The position numbers and the translations under genes were made by a program. Below are positions 41,460-51,432 of a DNA stretch of 64,000 bases, piece by piece. The notes beneath the pieces are model-generated. The model made no database searches, was not told the DNA's origin, and was given only the letters and a program-made list of their open reading frames with translations. The stretch lies in assembly GCA_015832175.1 (NCBI GenBank), contig WJXW01000018.1, forward strand, positions 971,035-1,035,034, written 5' to 3'. The DNA is from Paraphaeosphaeria minitans. Lineage: Eukaryota; Ascomycota; Dothideomycetes; Pleosporales; Didymosphaeriaceae. Every line of letters begins with the position of its first letter. Position 1 is the first letter of the stretch.

Positions 41460-43941
41460 GTTAGCTGCAGCCATTCTGTGATAGTTACTATGCGCGTAGG
41501 ATTAGCGCGGATTCCTCGCGTGGTTATAATAAAACTAAGGAAGTGGACTTTGCTTAAGGCGAATATACACTTAGTTAAATTAATAAAAAGTTTAGCTTTA
41601 CGTAGTAATTTAAGCACAGCGTAGACAGCACGCTAATAAAGCGTAAGATCCTTATTATAGGTATAGATAAGTATATTATCTAGGTATATAACGTATATAT
41701 AATCTAGGTATAGTGCTAGTGCCTTATTAATATATGCCTAGAAGCTCGCAGAGGCATTAGTTAAGCTAAATAGCATTACTAAGTATTTAAAGTAGCTATA
41801 GTAAGTTTAGAATGTAGTTTTCCACTTGTCTCCTGCCTAGATCTAAATTCTGTAGTAGGCGTTGCGAAGATTAAGGGTTATATAATAGTATACGCCTAAT
41901 AGGTAGTTAAGCGTCTCTTTAACTAAAAGTAGTAGGTAATAATCTTTAATAGTAATTATATTAAGGCCCTAATAATTTACGTAAAGCTACAGTGTACTAT
42001 CTTTCTTAGGGGCAAATAGAATTAGTGCTCTAACAAGGCTAGTGCTATGCCTAATCTATCCCTTTTTTAAGGTATCTTCTAGATACTTCTAAAGTACCTT
42101 AAGCTCCCGCTCTAAGAGATTATAGAGTGGTCTATAAAGAGGTTCCTTTCCCTCTATAATAGGGATAGCATAATTAGACTCCTTAAAATTTAGTAAGGTA
42201 AACGCTGCTTTTTTATTAAATACGTTACTATATTTACGTAATGCGTTAGGAATGTGTAGTACTTACGCTATATATACTTTATTAATGTGCGCTAGGTGCT
42301 TTAAGCTTATACTAGTTATCTATAAAACCCTTAGAAAAAATAAATCTAAGCTAGTATACTTTATGTTATCTTTAAAGTCCCTTGCGGTAATAAGCTATAT
42401 TAAAGCTATAGTATAGCCTTGGTGCTATATTTATAAGCTGTAATTAAGGTAGATATTACCTTCTTATAAGAAGGGGTTGCTAAATAGGAGAGGGATCTCT
42501 TCCTTATTAACACTATAGATAGTAGTTTTTATCCTGCGCTTTACCCCTATATTATCTGTAATACGCACCTAGAGCGTATAAGCGGCGTAGGTACTTTACC
42601 TTTAAGCCCTAATCTATTCTAGTTTAGAGAGCTTAGCCCCTTTAATAGGCTTTAGATTTATTTTAATAGTAATAATCTAGCTAATTAGGCTAATATTAGC
42701 TTATAGGTTAAGAATTGTTTAGAGTTCCCTCTCTAGACCTATGTCTCTAGCTATACTATATATGCGCTTTATACCTAGTAAGATATAAATTAGTAAGCGC
42801 CTTACTATATCTAGGTTATAGGTAAGGCTTAGCCTTTTCCCGCATAGTTTACTTGTACAGGAATCTAGTTAGGATTACTACTTCTATATTTATTAGTATA
42901 TTAGCTAGTTTTATAGCACTTATAGTAGGTGACACTTTTCTTATCTTAGGTCTTACTATTACCTTTAGATATTTAGTAGTTTAGTGTAGTATCTTTAGAT
43001 TTCTTTAATACATAATATAGGCTTAACTCCTATATTATAGGTGCGCGGCGTAGGTTTCGCTTAAGCGTAGAGCCTAAAGCGATAAGGTCTTCCCTAGTTA
43101 TAGGCACCTAATAGTAGTTAGTAATAGCCCTCTATAGCTTAGGTTTAAGCTTAAAGAAGAGGTGCTACACCTTTTACTCTTTAGTGTAAGGTATAAGTTA
43201 ATCTTTAAGAATATTAAGGTAGATTATAAAAGAGTAAATAGTTTAGTCTTTTTACTATATTACCTAAGTATATAGTATAGCTACTTCTAAGCTATAATTT
43301 ACTAGGGCTAAAAGTAAGTTAAGTATATACTACTTAAAGTACTTCTAGGTAGGTATTTCTCCTTTAGCTTTAAAGGTGCGCTTATAGTATATATACTATA
43401 GTTCTTTTAGGTTGCCTATAAGGTACTATATTACTTAGATAACTTTATTTCTATCCTATATAAATTCTTGTAGTAAGAGGCGAAAGGCTACCTTATAGAA
43501 ATAGAAAAATTTATAATACTCTTTAAGGTTCTTACCTCTATATTTAGTAGGGTCTTTAGGTTAAAGCGCACATTTAATATATATTACTATATACGCTATA
43601 GGCGCGTTCTGCTTATATATATTAGTAGATAGGATTTTAATATTCTTAGTAGTAGCTACTACGCTAGGGGTTTAGCTTATACTTTTAAGTTAGGAGATTT
43701 TGTCTTCTAAGGCATAAAGTTAATATATAGCGTAAAGCTTATTACGCTTCTTTTTAGTAACTAGGATACGCTACTTAAGCGTTAAAGGTAGGCTTAAGTT
43801 ATATATTACTAGCTCTCCTTCTATATACTAGGTAAGAAAGTCTTCGCTGCCTTTAGGGGCTTTAAGTAAGGTCTACCCCCTACTAGTAGCTTATATAACT
43901 CTAAGAGCTATTCTTAAACTGTTGTAGATAAAGTATTATTA

Positions 43942-44157
43942 TGTAAGGTCTAGTTATAGGTAATAGTACTTACTTTACACTAGGAAGGATAGTGAAAGGA
44001 TAACTCTAGTAATATTAATAGAATAATACTTGTCTTATATTAAGTTAACGCACAGTACAAGTTTTGCGCAGCTAGCTCACTTAGCGCACAGACCCTCTAT
44101 AAGGCCTTGGCGCTAGATATCACAATACCACAACAATATCGTGATCTACCCGTTACA
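43942..44157 (-). repeat. 5' LTR of F (216 bp, right)
   Basis: It reads TGTAAGGTCTAG...CCGTTACA and is followed by GATAT. Most differences from the left LTR are C/T or G/A transitions. Confidence 0.93.
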
Positions 44158-44162
44158 GATAT

Positions 44163-45201
44163 CTAGTATCTATAAGGTAATACTTACCTAGTGGTACTAT
44201 AAATCTACGTCTATAAGTTTTATTAAAGACACGTATAATATATATAGATCCCTCCTAGCTAGCTAAAATATATATAAGATTTATATTAAAATTAACTATA
44301 GCTAACACATTTTATAATAAGTAACTATAGTAATTTATATATCTTTTATAGTTTTTTATAAATATATAGACTTTAAAGTTTAATCTATTAAATACGCTAA
44401 CGCATTAGTCATGTGGGCGGGTTTACCTAAATTTTTAATCTACTTTTATAATTGCACGTTAGTAATAAGATTTAACCATTGCCATCTGTTATATACTTCT
44501 CGCACGAGCCTCACCCCTAATAGCCTTAATCGCTTGGTTTTGGTAAATTTAAATAGAACCGATCGCTAGGTCTTTTTTCTTTGAAAAAGCCATGACTATT
44601 AGGTATAACCGACAAACTTCCATATAGGTTAGATCACAATCGTTGTCTCGCCCAAATCTAAAATCGATTGCTCCTCGGCTACATCGCCGCTTCTGCGTAG
44701 CCATATCACCCTACCCGCCGCACGCCATTATCTGTTTGTACAGAAATCCTAAAATGTTGATGCATTACGAGCATGTCTTAATAATCAGATATGAGCATTT
44801 CTCCCGTGTAAGAATTCTATTAAAGTGCGCCCTGCCTACCAATGACTCATAGCAGGTTATCGTCAACATACTGTGAAGACGACTATTGTGGTTGTCCGCT
44901 CCCTTCAGATTCACCAATAGTGTCCCGCTCAGTGCACAATTACAGATTGCTCACCTTCTGCGTACATGTCAAATGGTCCGGTCACGACATTCTATCCCAA
45001 ACTCGCGCGCAGCTTAATCAGTGCCAATCGCCGGGTTCCCGAAGGTGGACGTGAAAGTCACAACCCACAACAGCTTCCCGAATCACCGACGTCTCCGGTG
45101 ATTGATAGAACGGGAATGTCGACGGGAAATGTCGGCCTGAGAGGGGAACAATATACAAATCATGCGTGCACGCTCACTATTCAGCACGTTGCACGGTCAT
45201 T
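44163..45201. other. Border of the AT-rich stack and upstream region of the FAD oxidase gene
   Basis: AT-rich decay continues to about 44400, after which composition becomes normal. I see no convincing gene: the short frames here have no recognisable motif. The last 200 bp form the oxidase promoter, with four CGGGAA/TTCCCG copies and a TATA-like CAATATACAAA near 45149. Confidence 0.6.
45036..45128. promoter_or_regulatory. Cluster of four CGGGAA/TTCCCG motifs upstream of the FAD oxidase
   Basis: TTCCCGAA lies at 45036-45043 and 45075-45082, and CGGGAA at 45111-45116 and 45123-45128. They are 75-165 bp before the ATG. The same hexamer recurs three times in the DMATS/reductase promoter. Outside these promoters I noticed only about four copies in the rest of the gene island, close to chance. 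CGG-containing sites are typical of Zn2Cys6 regulators. The identity of any binding factor is inference. Confidence 0.5.
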
Positions 45202-46933
45202 ATGCATCTTCCTCTTGTCTCTGCTGCGCTTACGCTAGCTCTCGCGAGCTTGCCTTCCGGTTCTTCTTCCACCCTTTGGCCATTCAGCAAACTCTCCGGG
45301 GCCACAACTCTGACAGTGAAGGATCTTGAACGCGAACTACTCCCGCGGCTTTCCGAATCAGCAGTACTTTATGCTGAGGATGACCCGCGCTTCAAAGAGG
45401 CGACCGCTCGATGGCAGTGGTACAAAGCTCCAACGGTCAATCTCGTGGTTGAGGCGAGCACAGATGAAGATGTCTCCGAAATCGTACGTTGCTTTGACAT
45501 TGTTGAGCCCATATTGGACAATAACAGTATAGAAATGACACTAGTCCGCAGGTCAAATATGCGAACAGCCAAAATGTGCCTTTCTTAGCGGTCAATACGG
45601 GACATGGTTCAACGGCTACATTGGGCAAGTTCAACGGTATTCAGATATCCTTGAATCAATTGCGTCAAATAGACATCCAGCCGGGTGGAGATTCGGCTAT
45701 ATTTGGGGGCGGTGTGTATGGCGGTCCGGTCATAGAGGACCTATGGGAGAAAGGTTATGTTACCAGTAAGAATTTAAAATTATCGGCCGGTACTCGACCT
45801 TTCTAATCGTGCTGTACAGATACTGGAAGTTGCGGATGCGTCGGCCTTTTGGGCCCTGGACTCGGCGGAGGTCATGGCCGCCTGCAAGGTCTCTATGGCC
45901 TTATCAGCGACGGGTTCGTCAATCTAAATGTCGTCCTTGCCGATGGAACCCTTGTCCACGTTTCTCCAAGATCCCACAAGGACCTTTTCTGGTGCATGAA
46001 GGGAGCAGGCCACAATTTCGGCATCGTGACGAGCTTCGAAGCGAAAATCTACCCGCGCAAGGTGGACACGTGGTTTTCCAAAATCTGCAGCTTTACCGAG
46101 GACAAGTTGGAACGTTTCCACGAGCTTCTTAACGAGTTGAGCGATAAACAGCCTCCGGAGTTGATTCATTGGACGCTGTACTGGAATGACCCTGACGTGA
46201 GCACCACAGAGCCTGTCATTCATTGGTCTTTTGAATATATCGGTTCCGAAGAAGCGGCGAGACCTTATTTCGAGCCTTTCGACGAACTCGGCCCTGTCAG
46301 TTGTCGTTCGGCAAGCCTTCCATATCCCAAAATTCCCCAGAATGAAGGCACTTCGGCACAAGACCCCATCTGCGGCAAGGGTCTGCAGCACATGCAGTTT
46401 GACGCCGGGCTCGTCAAATACAATGTTACCGCGCAGCGGGCCATCTACAACCTGTTCGCAGAGAAGGTCAAGCATGATCCATCACTCGAATACTCCTTTA
46501 TCGTCATGGAGGGATACTCTCTGCAGGGTGTTGACAATGTGGACCCTGCCGAGTCTGCTTTTGCTTTGCGTGACGACAAGCTGCTAGTGTTCGTAATCTC
46601 CGCTTTCGTACTTTTGTGAAGCTGCTAATTCTCCAAAATAGTGCCATCAATGTCCAATATCCTCCGAACCCGAGCCTGGATGATTTTGCAATCGAATGGG
46701 GCAAGCAGACGCGGAAACTGTTCAATGACGGCCAGCCTGGCCGTCGCCCGACTACATATATCAACTATGCTTTTGGAGATGAGCCCATGGAGGCAGTCTA
46801 TGGGTACGAACCATGGCGATTGGAGAAACTCCGTGGGTTGAAGAAGAAGTATGATCCGCACGGTCGCTTCAGCTATTTCAACCCAATCACCTTCGAGGAT
46901 GAGGCACCGCCCTCGCATTCGCCAGAATTATAA
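45202..46933 (+). CDS. Secreted berberine-bridge-type FAD-dependent oxidase
   Basis: Four exons give 518 residues: 45202-45483, 45552-45765, 45820-46588, 46642-46933. All introns are GT-AG (68, 54 and 53 bp). The third uses donor GTTCGT, and the exon sum is a multiple of three. The start was chosen because MHLPLVSAALTLALASLPSG is a good signal peptide. An FAD-binding PCMH domain covers about residues 65-245. His112 in NTGHGS is the expected covalent 8-alpha flavin ligand. Cys170 or Cys172 in GSCGCVGLLG is the expected second link, followed by the Gly-rich GLGGGHG. The C-terminal BBE domain is about 460-510 (YINYAFGDE, GYEPWRLEKL, KKKYDP). Such enzymes do oxidative cyclisations or alcohol/amine oxidations in secondary metabolism. 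Here the neighbour is a prenyltransferase, as easE neighbours dmaW in ergot clusters. The substrate is unknown. The gene appears intact despite RIP-degraded surroundings. Confidence 0.9.
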
Positions 46934-47972
46934 AGCCCCGAATGATGAAAATGCCATGGAAAGTCGTATCGCCCATGAGGGTAAAGGGGATGGTATCGAC
47001 GGCGGAGGGATAAGTCTGAGAAATTGGGCGCGGGAAAGAGCTCTGGCTGCGTTTGCATCCTTTAGGTGTATAAGCGGACCCTTCACAACAAAAATCTGTT
47101 TTTATTCATAGAATTGGCCAATAGCGTAATAACCATCTACGCTCTGAACACGAAATCTCCTGTCCATTCTTGCAGTGCGGAAAATGCGCAAGCACCCGCA
47201 GAAGAGTTAGATCGCAGATGAATGGTCGATAGTAGTGGTAAATGCTATGCTGTACGTAAATGAAGGGTGATACAAATGAAATGTCCAGTTTAGTGGGCCC
47301 AAGTGTGGCGTGAGCCCAAATAATGTCACGCAAAGACAATTCATTCCAATGTCCAGCATGTCTTGAACTATGTTAGAAGCCTTCATTATTGCCTGTTCAC
47401 GACCACATTATGCCCCGTACTAACCTAATACATATCAGACCTAGGAGGAATAGGCGGTTTCCGAAGCTCACCGGTCTTCTCAATATGCTTTCGGTTGATC
47501 GCAATGATATTCACACTGCGTTATTAAACTAAGCAGCAGCGTAGGTTGCAAGGTAGTGTGGTAGAGGGCAGAACCTCGTGAAACTCGCTATGTAGCCTAT
47601 TTTATCAATGTGCCGTCCGCAGGAGACGCTGTTTTAGGGGACTTTCAAGATTCGGTGGTATATACTATGGAGGATGCATACTCCGCGCTTATGCATAAAG
47701 GATCCTGATAGCTTGTTGCAAAATAAAAGGTTTGAACCTCTACAATGAGGGTTGCAGCCAGCGCTTGCATAAATTCTCCGCCCAATGCCTGCGTCGCACG
47801 TTGAGTCGCCGTAATCCCGCAATATCTGGCCCAGATAAACCAAGTTGCGCAGCTATTTTGAAATGTGTCAATGTTAACTTTAATCCGCGAATGTTCACTC
47901 ATAGGATCTCCATTACAAACGTAATTTTTGATTCAATTGCGTCTTATTCTGACAAAATCCCTGTAGCACTGT
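46934..47972. other. Intergenic region between convergent oxidase and prenyltransferase genes
   Basis: About 1 kb with normal base composition. It must contain the 3' ends of both transcripts. A minus-strand frame at 47645-47902 (85 residues) shows no recognisable motif and I do not call it a gene. No RNA gene or repeat seen. Confidence 0.6.
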
Positions 47973-49395
47973 CTAACGCTGCCCCCACTGTGCAAGTCTG
48001 CTGGGGTGGAAGACTTGAGGAGAGATGTAGCTCGTAATGTCCAAAACATCATTCTTCTTAAACATGCAGCTGACATAAGTTTGCAAGCCTTTGCCATCAT
48101 CCAAGCGTCTATGCTCTGCGATGTTCTCAAGCATGCGTAGATATCCCTCACAATAGGCATCTCGACCTCTACTCTTCATCCATCCTGTAAGCTCCTTGGC
48201 AAGTGTATGATCATCACGTCCATAACGGCTTACCGGGGTGTAGAACTTAATCTCCGGTACTTTGGCGCCAGGGCGGATGTCAAAGTAATAGAGATATCCA
48301 GACTGTCCAGGAACCTCTCCGATGGTTCCATTGACTCTGGGATGGTACTGTTCTTCGACCGGAACGTCTGAGTTTTCTGGAAAATCTGCAGGAAGGCTAG
48401 TGACTGCATGAATGAGATCCTTCAGCTCCGCCAGCTGCTTTTCAAGCCCCGTTGTGCGCCCATCCATGGTCATAATGTCGCGCACCGAGGAGAAGCTGGT
48501 ACTAGGCGTTTGAAAGTAGAACTTCATCCGCGATTGTGACGGGTGCACGTCATCAACTGCAAGATTGAGCGGATTCATTTTCTTTCCTTCAGCGCTCGTG
48601 CTTAGAAAGTCGAGAAGCATATCAAGCGCCTTGTTCTTGGGATCAAGCTGACGTATCGTCTTCTCCCATTCGGATAATGGTAGTAGCCCTTGCTGGCCTA
48701 GCTTACGGGGGAGAAAGTAGGACTTGAGCGATAGCCCGTGTCGGACGAACTCGAAGGCAAGGCATGTTGTTGTCACAATAGGGACCCCGGATGCCTTCTC
48801 CTGTACATATTTTGCTTTGTCATGATCGAAACAACTGGTGTAGAAATGGTGGACCCATGTGAGATCTACCGAAGGCAACCTCTCGGCGAGACGATGGAGC
48901 AACTCCAAGGATGGTTGTTGATTGAGCGGGTCGAGTGCCGTCCCCGAGAACTCATTGATAGGCTCCATGGTGAAGCGAACGTCGGGTTCAGAAGAGGCAG
49001 TGTTCCACTTCCACGAGTACTCGATAGGGCTTCCATCAGGCTCCAAGAGGGATTTCCACTTGGGGTCGACGCCTTGTCTCGGTCGCGGCCCTAGGTAAGT
49101 GACCTTCCAACCACCTTAGCATTGGCGAACCATTGGCACGGATAAAGGGGAGACTTACGCTCCAATGGAAGTGGAACAAAAGCATTTCAAACTGCTTTTC
49201 AGAAGAATAGCCAGCGTTTTCGAGCATGGTGGCGAGGTGAGGTCCTGTTAGGCCCCACCAGAAATCGTAATCAGGGTTGCGCTGAGGGAGCAATAGAGAC
49301 AACGACTGCCAGGATTTGGTGTTCGAAGATGCGCTACTTTTAGCAGCCTTGGCGTTTGCGATGCCGTTAGTATTTTGGGATGTGTTGTTGGCCAT
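47973..49395 (-). CDS. DMATS-type aromatic (indole) prenyltransferase
   Basis: Two exons on the minus strand, 49395-49159 and 49103-47973, joined across a 55-bp GT-AG intron (49104-49158), give 455 residues, the usual family length. The acceptor GAAG/GTC was chosen because it restores HWS-VTYLGPRPR in frame, and the TAG a few bases downstream does not. Family features are FWWGLTGPHLATML and QFEMLLFHFHW near the N-terminus and WKSLLEPDGSPIEYSWKWN around 95-113, where Glu107 is the likely catalytic acid/base. LKSYFLPRK, MKFYF and GYLYYFDIRPG contribute Arg/Lys/Tyr positions of the diphosphate-binding ABBA barrel. It transfers a prenyl group, usually dimethylallyl, to an aromatic ring such as tryptophan or an indole product, and is cytosolic. 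The exact acceptor cannot be told. It is divergent from the reductase gene and convergent with the oxidase. Confidence 0.93.
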
Positions 49396-49758
49396 AGTAA
49401 TAGAGACTCTTTCACTTCCCACTAGGTAAGTAATGCAAAGTACTAGGCGCGAAGCAAATGGTCTTTAGCATACGCGAAGCGGTGCTTAAAACGTATTGGA
49501 ACATACCATAATAGCCGACCTAGTGGTAAACAAAAGCGGAATGCATATTCGGGCACAGATGCCAAGAGCTTCCATGTGTTCCCGATCGGGAACTCGGCCA
49601 TGTCGGGGTCCCTCACTCGGGAATATGACGGTGTTGGTGAGAGCTAGGACGGTAGAACCTTTGTATTGTTCTGGATTTTACGTTTCGAGACTCATAAATA
49701 TAAAGATTTCCTTCCATTTTCAATTTACCCCAGTCCTCCATTCACCCTTGACGACAGA
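49396..49758. promoter_or_regulatory. Shared divergent promoter (prenyltransferase / aldo-keto reductase) with 16-bp palindrome
   Basis: A 363-bp region lies between the two start codons. GTTCCCGATCGGGAAC at 49578-49593 is a perfect palindrome made of two inverted TTCCCG/CGGGAA half sites around the centre. A third CGGGAA lies at 49618-49623. TATA-like ATAAATATAAAG is near 49696, about 60 bp before the reductase ATG. The palindrome has inverted CGG half sites, as bound by dimeric Zn2Cys6 factors. Confidence 0.55.
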
Positions 49759-51069
49759 ATGCCAACAACTTTGGGGAAAGAAGTCGGCCAAATCGGCTAC
49801 GGTCTAATGGGTAAGAAAGCTTATATAAATTATGAATTGTCATCTGTGGAGGTGAACTGAGGATACTGCTTAGGTTGATCAACTGTATTGTCACTGAACT
49901 GGAGAAGCCTGCTCAGCAGTGCGTCTTATATAGACCTAGTTTACATAAGGAAGTAGTAAGCTGAGTGAGAAGCTCGTAGTAGTCAGGTGATCACCTCTCA
50001 GGTGATCGCCCTGTTCGTGCTGTAGGGCCCATGGCCCTACCCGTATCTCATACGCGCCACATCATTTTATATAGGACAGGATTGACATTGCGTCCCGATC
50101 CGATCTCGCAGGAGGAGGCGTTCGCAACATTGAAGGCTGCGCTCAAGAACGGCATGAACTTATGGAACGGAGGCGAATTCTATGGCACTCTGGATTACAA
50201 CAGCCTCGTATTTCTCGAGCGTTATTTTGAAATATATCCTGAAGATGCCGATAAGGTAGTACTGAGCATTAAAGGTGCTGTTGGACGTGCAGGACACCAC
50301 CCTGATGGCTCTCCTGAGGTAATCCGAGCTTCACTTGACAACTGCATGGCTCTTTTGAAGGGACGCAAGAGAATCGACATTTTCGAGTGTGCACGACGCG
50401 ACCAAAATACGCCGTTGGATGTCACCTTTGGTGTCTTAGACAAGGAGTATGTGCAGACTGGGAAGATCGGCGGTATTGGTCTCTCGGAAGTCAAAGCATC
50501 GACAATCATCGAAGCTTCCAAACTAACCAAGGTGGTCGCTGTTGAAGCCGAGCTCTCCCTGTATGTATCTTTACTTCCTATCGTTAGAGGCGACTATTGC
50601 TAACTTACACAGCTTTTCTATGGACGTATTGCATAACGGTGTTGCGGCTGCTTGTGCAGAACTCCAGATTCCCCTTATTGCATACTCTCCACTATGCCGT
50701 GGCCTGTTAAGCGGGAGATTCAAGTCACTAGACGATCTTTCTGAGAAGAGTCTTCTGCGCCTCTTCCCGCGTTTTCAGCCGGAAAAATTCCCTATTAATG
50801 TTCAACTAGCCAATCAAGTCGAGGCGCTCGCAAGAAAGAAGGGATGTACTCTGGCTCAACTTAGTATGGATTGGATAATTGCTCAGTCCAGGAGACCGGG
50901 CTTGCCAACCACTGCTCCGATCCCAGGAGCAACGTCCGTTAGGAGAATTCAGGAGAACTCAAAACAAGTGGAGATTACAGATGCAGAAGTTGCAGAGCTA
51001 GAGGCTACATTGGACAAGCTCAAGGCCATCGGAGCCCGTTACCCGGATTTTGGGCGAATTGAGGGATAA
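49759..51069 (+). CDS. Aldo-keto reductase, pyridoxal reductase (AKR8)-like
   Basis: Three exons, 49759-49810, 50080-50560, 50613-51069, give 329 residues. Introns are 269 and 52 bp, both GT-AG. The first exon MPTTLGKEVGQIGYGLMG was chosen because joining to LTLRPDPIS gives the conserved N-terminus of the family. The in-frame ATG at 50031 would replace it with non-conserved sequence. An (alpha/beta)8 barrel is predicted. GGEFYGT supplies the catalytic Tyr, VVLSIKGAVG the Lys, and IFECARRD follows strand 4. PIPGATSVRRIQEN is the C-terminal NADPH-binding stretch. The family reduces aldehydes, pyridoxal among them, with NADPH. In clusters such enzymes reduce pathway aldehydes or ketones. It shares a promoter with the DMATS gene, so an alkaloid-pathway role is plausible but not shown. 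The 269-bp intron is unusually long for this genome and carries two palindromes. Confidence 0.88.
49811..50079 (+). other. Long first intron of the aldo-keto reductase with inverted repeats
   Basis: It contains the perfect palindrome AGGTGATCACCT (49985-49996), a second AGGTGATCGC just after it, and a hairpin GTAGGGCC-CAT-GGCCCTAC (50022-50040). The other introns here are 52-68 bp. The excess of about 200 bp could be an old small insertion. AGGTGATCGC also occurs beside the left LTR of element H (near 24764), which may be coincidence. Confidence 0.45.
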
Positions 51070-51432
51070 AGGGAAGATGTATATAAATACAAAATAAAGT
51101 AGGGTTTCACTGTACGCTCTACCCAAGGCAAAAACCTTGGTCTTATCAAGTGTTCTCATAACCATTTACGACATTCAGCCTGATAACTACTTGCCACAAT
51201 GATGAGCATGCTAACATGCCTAACAGGTTTGTACATCCGTCATCTAGTGATTTCTTTTAGAATATTCTCTCTTAGAAGCATGATAATGCAAGAAGGAAGG
51301 AGTTGTGACGGAAATTCAACTAGGTTATATATTCCAGATACCTTGTTATACTGGGATTCAGAAACCACCTTCGATCCCAGCTTCCAGGATCAAGCTCGAA
51401 GGTCGGTTGCGAGCGCCGACACGCTGGAATAG
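51070..51432. other. Spacer between reductase and Dicer-like pseudogene
   Basis: No gene called. The last 60 bp may still be pseudogene sequence in another frame (KLEGRLRAPTRWN near 51390), which would add a frameshift upstream, but I cannot support the start. Confidence 0.5.

Larger units (their letters stand above)
13230..44157 (-). mobile_element. Chromovirus F, outermost element of the nested stack
   Basis: It is bounded by 216-bp direct LTRs and the target duplication GATAT (13225-13229, 44158-44162). The purine tract next to the left LTR (GAGGGGGAGGTTC on minus) gives minus orientation. Removing insertion G and its duplication leaves about 6.5 kb. Minus-strand landmarks, right to left, are RT YLDNILIYT near 41668-41695 (YLDD with D to N), the RT end near 41465, and after the G insertion the motif FLGFVNFYR near 17020-17056. 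Next come an integrase HPQTDGQTER-like motif near 15495-15545 and a chromodomain near 14790-14930 (VEEILA, KGYNKT). The 43-44 kb part should hold gag and protease but I could not resolve motifs there. The sequence 13446-14780, beyond the chromodomain, has no assignment. Confidence 0.92.

Noticed and set aside
47645..47902. 85-residue minus-strand frame downstream of the prenyltransferase
   Set aside because: No recognisable domain; lies in the convergent 3' region. I could not support it as a gene.
50031..50603. Alternative start of the aldo-keto reductase at ATG 50031
   Set aside because: It would lose the conserved N-terminus encoded by 49759-49810 and add about 17 non-conserved residues inside the intron.
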